Of a stretch of 64,000 nt of DNA, positions 59,909 to 64,000 are shown piece after piece. Below the pieces are notes generated by a model. The model was not told the DNA's origin. It worked only from the letters and a program-made list of their open reading frames with translations, and searched no databases. Source of the DNA: Candidatus Pantoea bituminis (lineage in GTDB: Bacteria > Pseudomonadota > Gammaproteobacteria > Enterobacterales > Enterobacteriaceae); NCBI RefSeq assembly GCF_018842675.1, contig NZ_JAGTWO010000004.1, positions 1,302,001-1,366,000 on the forward strand. Direction: 5' to 3'. How positions within the stretch are numbered: the stretch's first letter is position 1; each line of letters begins with the position of its first letter. A program made the position numbers and the translations under genes.

Positions 59909-60199
59909 ATGGCTAGCAATTCACCCTGGCACAACCTCTATAACACGAAGCGCTGGTATCGCCTGCGCTATCACCAGCTTCAGAAGCAGCCACTATGCGA
60001 GTTTCACCTCAGACGTAATCAGGTGATATCCGCATCCATCGTTGACCACGTCAAACCTCACAAGGGTGATGACGCACTGTTTCATGATCCCGACAACCTC
60101 CAGAGCTTATGCAAGCGCTGCCACGACTCAGTGAAGCAACGCATGGAGAAGGGTGGAACAGTGACGGAGTTCGACGATGAAGGCCGTGTTATCTGGTAA
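59909..60199 (+). CDS. HNH endonuclease next to terminase
   Basis: The 96-residue protein has WYRLRYHQLQKQPLCEFHLR, VDHVKPHKGDDALFHDPDNLQSLCKRCHD, the usual HNH core. HNH proteins beside TerS help cut DNA at cos in HK97-like phages. Confidence 0.92.
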   Translation: MASNSPWHNLYNTKRWYRLRYHQLQKQPLCEFHLRRNQVISASIVDHVKPHKGDDALFHDPDNLQSLCKRCHDSVKQRMEKGGTVTEFDDEGRVIW

Positions 60200-60211
60200 C
60201 AGGAGCATCGA

Positions 60212-60421
60212 ATGAAAAACCTTAAGATTGAATACCGCGACGGTAAGCTGATTGAGTTCAGCATTGATGGCATACAGTTCAATTCAGTAACAGCAATCGG
60301 GTTCAGCCATGAAGTTGGCGAGTCACTGCCATCAGTCAGCATGTCACTCCCGCTTGGGGTCGGGAAAACGCTGGTCCCTGCCAGCCTGTCTCGTGAAAAC
60401 CTGCAATTCATCGAGAAATGA
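60212..60421 (+). CDS. Hypothetical phage protein (69 aa)
   Basis: The protein MKNLKIEYRDGKLIEFSIDG looks beta-rich and contains SLPLGVGKTLVPASLSREN. It follows an AGGAG site. I do not recognise a family. Confidence 0.55.
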   Translation: MKNLKIEYRDGKLIEFSIDGIQFNSVTAIGFSHEVGESLPSVSMSLPLGVGKTLVPASLSRENLQFIEK

Positions 60422-60503
60422 GATTGGTTAGCATTTGCGTTGGGGTTGGCTCACCATTTTGGTGCATCTTGATGTAAATGAGAAATATTATCATTTAAAA
60501 TTT

Positions 60504-60557
60504 GCGCGGTATGGGGGGAGGGCAAAAACTTCAGGCCCAAAACCACCAAGACCGCGC
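60504..60557. other. Candidate cos region ahead of terS
   Basis: GCGCGGT (60504-60510) and ACCGCGC (60551-60557) form an inverted repeat around a G-rich core (GGGGGGAGGGCAAAA). Packaging sites of cos phages often lie between the HNH gene and terS. The exact cut cannot be seen. Confidence 0.4.
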
Positions 60558-60601
60558 CCTCAGTCTTTTTTTAAAAACGTCCAGAAAAAAAGGAAAAAGT
60601 A

Positions 60602-61036
60602 ATGGCACAGCGAGGCAGAAAGTCTCTGGCTGCGACCTCTGCTGTCTCGCTACCGGCACTGGCTGAAAGCAGGTTGCAGCCGTCCGTTCATCTCAGCGAC
60701 CCGGAAATAAATGTCTGGGTCCGGCTCGTTAATGACAACCCGGCAAACTCATTCACTGAAACGCATCGCGACATGATGGAGATGTACTGTCGCCATGTGG
60801 TGCAGTCCCGTTTGCTCACCACTCAAATCGAAGATTTTGAAATGGAGTGGCTGTCACGGGAAGACGGACTTAAGCGCTATGACAAATTGCTGACGATGCG
60901 TGAGCGGGAAGTGCGTTCGGCATCTTCTCTGGCAACGCGTCTGAGAATTACCCGGCAGGCAACCGCCGATCCTAAAACGGTGGGCCGTGCAAACAACAAT
61001 CTTGCGCGAGATAAAAAGCCCTGGGAGATTGATTGA
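60602..61036 (+). CDS. Terminase small subunit (P27 family)
   Basis: The 144-residue protein starts MAQRGRKSLAATSAVSLPAL and has RETHRDMMEMYC-type helices (FTETHRDMMEMYCRHVVQSR) with a C-terminal RLRITRQATADPKTVGRA. It recognises phage DNA for packaging. It precedes terL by 12 bases. Confidence 0.88.
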   Translation: MAQRGRKSLAATSAVSLPALAESRLQPSVHLSDPEINVWVRLVNDNPANSFTETHRDMMEMYCRHVVQSRLLTTQIEDFEMEWLSREDGLKRYDKLLTMREREVRSASSLATRLRITRQATADPKTVGRANNNLARDKKPWEID

Positions 61037-61048
61037 GGCTTTTAGCTG

Positions 61049-62581
61049 ATGGTTAAAAAAATTCTGACAAGAGCCGAAAGAAATATTGCCTGGTGTGAAA
61101 AGCACATCCTGATCCCGGAAGGAAAGTTTGTCGGTCAGCCGCTGAAGATGGCGCCCTTTATGAAGGATGACTTCAGGGCAATCTTTGACAACGTGCACGG
61201 CACGCGTCGCGGGATCATAACGCGGGGGCGCAAGAACGCCAAAACGGTTGAAACCGCCATGCTGATGCTGCTCTATCTAGTAGGGCCGGAGGCCGCGCAC
61301 AACTCCCAGCTTTATTCCGCAGCTCGCTCCCGCGATCAGGCCGCAATCCTGTTTAATCTGGCTTCGAAAATGTGCCGCATGAACCCAACGCTCATGCAGT
61401 ACGTGGCTATCAAGGATTCGGCAAAAGAGATTCACTGCCCTGATCTGGGGTCTTACTACCGCGCACTGAGTGCTGAAGCCACCACGGCCTACGGTTTTTC
61501 TCCCCGGTTTGTTGCTCATGATGAGCTGGGTCAGGTACGTGGCCCACGCGATCCTCTTTATGAGGCACTGGAAACGGCTACCGCCGCGCAGGAAAACCCG
61601 ATTTCCATCATCATCAGTACGCAGGCACCTGATGCAAGCGACCTGCTCAGCCTGCTGATTGATGACGGTCTGACCGGCGCTGACCCGCGAACGGTGGTCA
61701 GGATAGATACCGCGCCGGAAGATATTGATCCGTTTTCGGTTGAGGCCATCCGCTTAGCCAACCCGGCGTTTGACGTGTTCATGAATCAGCAGGAAGTGCT
61801 GGACATGGCTGCGAGCGCCAAACGCCTGCCATCACGTCAGGCAGAGTTTGAAAACCTCGTCCTTAACCGCCGCGTTGAAGCAAAAAGCCCGTTTGTCAGC
61901 CAGACGGTCTGGCACATGAACAAGGAAGAGCCGGACGATCTGACCGGTAAAACCGTATGGGGAGGTCTTGACCTGTCAAGCGTGTCTGACCTTACGGCTC
62001 TGATTCTGACGTCAGCTAAAGGCGATGTGCACAGTAAGTTCTGGTTGCCTGCTGAAGGGCTGGCTGACAAGGCCCGTAATGACCGCGTGCCTTATGATAT
62101 CTGGGCAAAACAGGGCTATCTAAACACCACGCCGGGTAAAGCTATTGAGTATGCCTTTATCGCAAAAGAGCTGAGAAAACTTTTTGATAACTGCAACGTC
62201 AGGGCAATCGCCTTTGACAGATACAACATGCGTTTCCTTCGTCCGCACCTGATTGATGCCGGGTTTACCGAAGCAGAGCTGGAACGCTTCGTGGAGTTCG
62301 GGCAGGGCTTTGTTTCTATGTCCCCGGCACTCCGCGAGCTGGAAACAAAACTTCTTGGCGCTCAGTTGAAGCACGGTAATCATCCGATTCTGGAAATGTG
62401 CGCCAAAAACGCAACGGTCATTACCGATCCCGCAGGCAACCGCAAGTTTGTGAAGGGTAAATCCAGCGGCAGGATCGACGGCATGGTTGCGCTGGCGATG
62501 TCCATTGGCGCGCAGAACAGTGACGAGGTGGAAGAGCAGGGCGACGTTGACGACTTCATTTACAACTTTTTGAGCGTTTAA
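61049..62581 (+). CDS. Terminase large subunit
   Basis: The 510-residue packaging ATPase/nuclease has the Walker A-like TRGRKNAKTVETA, the Walker B-like FVAHDELGQV and the nuclease Asp in WGGLDLSSVSDLTAL. It is of the YmfN/HK97 type. It is followed after one base by the portal gene. Confidence 0.94.
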   Translation: MVKKILTRAERNIAWCEKHILIPEGKFVGQPLKMAPFMKDDFRAIFDNVHGTRRGIITRGRKNAKTVETAMLMLLYLVGPEAAHNSQLYSAARSRDQAAILFNLASKMCRMNPTLMQYVAIKDSAKEIHCPDLGSYYRALSAEATTAYGFSPRFVAHDELGQVRGPRDPLYEALETATAAQENPISIIISTQAPDASDLLSLLIDDGLTGADPRTVVRIDTAPEDIDPFSVEAIRLANPAFDVFMNQQEVLDMAASAKRLPSRQAEFENLVLNRRVEAKSPFVSQTVWHMNKEEPDDLTGKTVWGGLDLSSVSDLTALILTSAKGDVHSKFWLPAEGLADKARNDRVPYDIWAKQGYLNTTPGKAIEYAFIAKELRKLFDNCNVRAIAFDRYNMRFLRPHLIDAGFTEAELERFVEFGQGFVSMSPALRELETKLLGAQLKHGNHPILEMCAKNATVITDPAGNRKFVKGKSSGRIDGMVALAMSIGAQNSDEVEEQGDVDDFIYNFLSV

Positions 62582-62582
62582 A

Positions 62583-63859
62583 ATGGCAGATACCGATTAC
62601 AGCATTGACCTGCGAACGCGGTCGCCTTTCTGGGCGCGTATGGCTTCCATCCTGACCGGTGGCCGACTGGTCTCCCTGACAGTGGTTCACAGATGGCAGG
62701 CACATCGGCTCACGGCACCGTGGGCGAGTCCGTTGTTACTGATGAGCGCAACATGCAAATCAGTACGGTCTGGGCCTGCATCCGGCTTATCTCGACCGTG
62801 ACAGCTTCGCTGCCGCTTGACGTATACGAAACCGTTAACGACCAGCGCAAGAAGGTAGACAAGAGTAACCCGCTGGCAAAACTTCTTCGGTTCCGGCCCA
62901 ACAACTTTATGACCGCGCTTGAGTTCCGCGAAGCCATGACGATGCAGCTTTGCGCCTACGGCAACGCTTACGCTCACGTTGAACGTAACAGTGTGGGAGA
63001 TGTTATCAGCATAGTGCCGCTGATGAGCGCCAACATGGATGTCCGGCTCAGCGATAACGGTAAAGAGGTTATTTACCGCTACAAGCGCGACACGGAATAC
63101 GCAGATTTCAAACCAAAAGAAATCTTCCACCTCAAAGGATTCGGCTTTAGCGGGCTGGTCGGGCTTTCTCCGTTAGCCTTCAGCGCGAAGTCAGCAGGCG
63201 TTGCTATTGCAATGGAAGACAATCAGCGGGAATTTTTTGCTAACGGCGCTAAATCACCTCAGATACTCATGACTGACGGAAGGGTGCTGACTAAAGAGCA
63301 GCGCGGTCAGCTTGAAGAAAACTTCAAAGAGATTGCGGGTGGGCCCGTCAAAAAACGCCTCTGGATTCTGGAAAGCGGTTTTACCACACAGTCCATCGGT
63401 ATTTCCCCGCAGGATGCGCAGATGCTGGAGGCGAGAAAGTTTCAGGTTGCTGAGCTGGCGCGGTTCTATGGTGTTCCACCACATCTGGTAGGTGATGTCG
63501 AGAAAACCACATCATGGGGTAGCGGCATTGAGCAGCAGAACCTCGGATTCCTTCAGTACACCCTGAAGCCTTATCTGGATCGCTGGGAATACAGCATTGA
63601 GCGCTGGCTGGTGAAGGATTCGGATCAGGGCAGGATTCACGCTGAGCACAACCTTGACGGTCTGCTGCGGGGTGATTCTGCAAGCCGTGCCGCGTTTATG
63701 CAGGTCATGGTCAATACAGGCATTCGCACCATCAACGAAGTGCGCAGGCTCGACAATCTGCCACCGCTACCCGGTGGTGATGTCGCTACCCGGCAGTCCC
63801 AGAACATACCTATTACCGAACTCGGCACCAACAAAGAGCCCCGCACTGACGGGGCTTAA
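62583..63859 (+). CDS. HK97-type portal protein, with one frameshift near the start
   Basis: The portal forms the DNA entry ring of the capsid. The main part (from 62693) has NMQISTVWACIRLISTVTASLPL, FHLKGFGFSGLVGLSPL and VPPHLVGDVEKTTSWGSGIEQQ. The true start MADTDYSIDLRTRSPFWARMAS at 62583 is in another frame. One more C at 62674-62676 joins them as LVSPDSGSQMAGTSAHGT. Probably the gene is intact. Confidence 0.9.
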
Positions 63860-63876
63860 TTTTTATGGGGGCTTCA

Positions 63877-64000
63877 ATGCCGGACATTCAGAAAACACTG
63901 TCCTTTAACCAGGCAGAAATTAAGTTTGCAGGGGATGGCAGTCAGGGAATTTTTGAAGGCTATGCCTCCGTGTTCAACAACACCGATTCTGACGGCGACA
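63877..64000 (+). CDS. HK97-type prohead protease, N-terminal part (cut by window end)
   Basis: The frame MPDIQKTLSFNQAEIKFAGD continues GIFEGYASVFNNTDSDGD, the typical S78 prohead protease beginning. It overlaps nothing and follows the portal by 17 bases. An in-frame ATG at 63865 is an alternative start. Confidence 0.85.
   Translation, partial: MPDIQKTLSFNQAEIKFAGDGSQGIFEGYASVFNNTDSDGD

Overview
The window looks like a chromosome segment of an Erwiniaceae bacterium close to Pantoea or Erwinia. I infer this from protein similarity to Escherichia coli housekeeping genes (gnd, hisGDCBHAFI, yeeZ, sbcB, yeaK, puu genes, ygb/otn genes) combined with a different gene order. It has three parts: an O-antigen/his region (1-17.8 kb), a variable surface-glycan and catabolic region (17.8-44.4 kb), and the left part of a lambdoid prophage (about 44.5 kb to the end, cut by the window edge).

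Region 1 (1-6 kb) is the end of an ABC-transporter-dependent O-antigen cluster: rfbC, a family 2 glycosyltransferase, an RgpF-like rhamnan protein, Wzm, Wzt and then gnd. Leftward genes follow for an aspartoacylase-like protein, an orphan amino-acid binding protein, YeaK and a HipB-like regulator with a broken HipA-N partner. The complete leftward his operon comes next, with its leader peptide (six His codons) and attenuator. yeeZ diverges from it.

Region 2 (17.8-30.2 kb) is AT-rich, leftward and mosaic. It holds a three-gene set (pyruvyltransferase-like, CgeB-like glycosyltransferase, GT2) and two gtr (O-antigen modification) cassettes. In one cassette the gtrC gene is split by a 2.2-kb insertion flanked by a 9-bp repeat and carrying a phage tailspike remnant plus another gtrC. 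A putrescine catabolism cluster follows (puuB, puuR, puuD divergent from puuA, puuP), then the four-carbon sugar acid operon (ygbI divergent from ltnD-otnK-otnC-otnI-ygbN), then sbcB.

Region 3 is a lambdoid, HK97-like prophage next to sbcB. It contains integrase, an AlpA-type excisionase, a leftward early operon with a structured leader, CI/Cro with recognisable operators and promoters, CII-like, a replication protein with iterons inside its gene, PerC, ParB-like, RusA, antirepressor, DUF968, Q, the lysis cassette (holin, SAR endolysin, Rz/Rz1), a small protein resembling the anti-CBASS sponge Acb2, HNH, TerS, TerL, portal and the start of the prohead protease.

A cross-cutting observation matters for all readings: at least ten otherwise conserved genes are broken by exactly one missing base, usually in a homopolymer. 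This most likely reflects sequence error (long-read type) rather than gene death. Nonsense codons in the gtr/tailspike region, by contrast, look like true decay.
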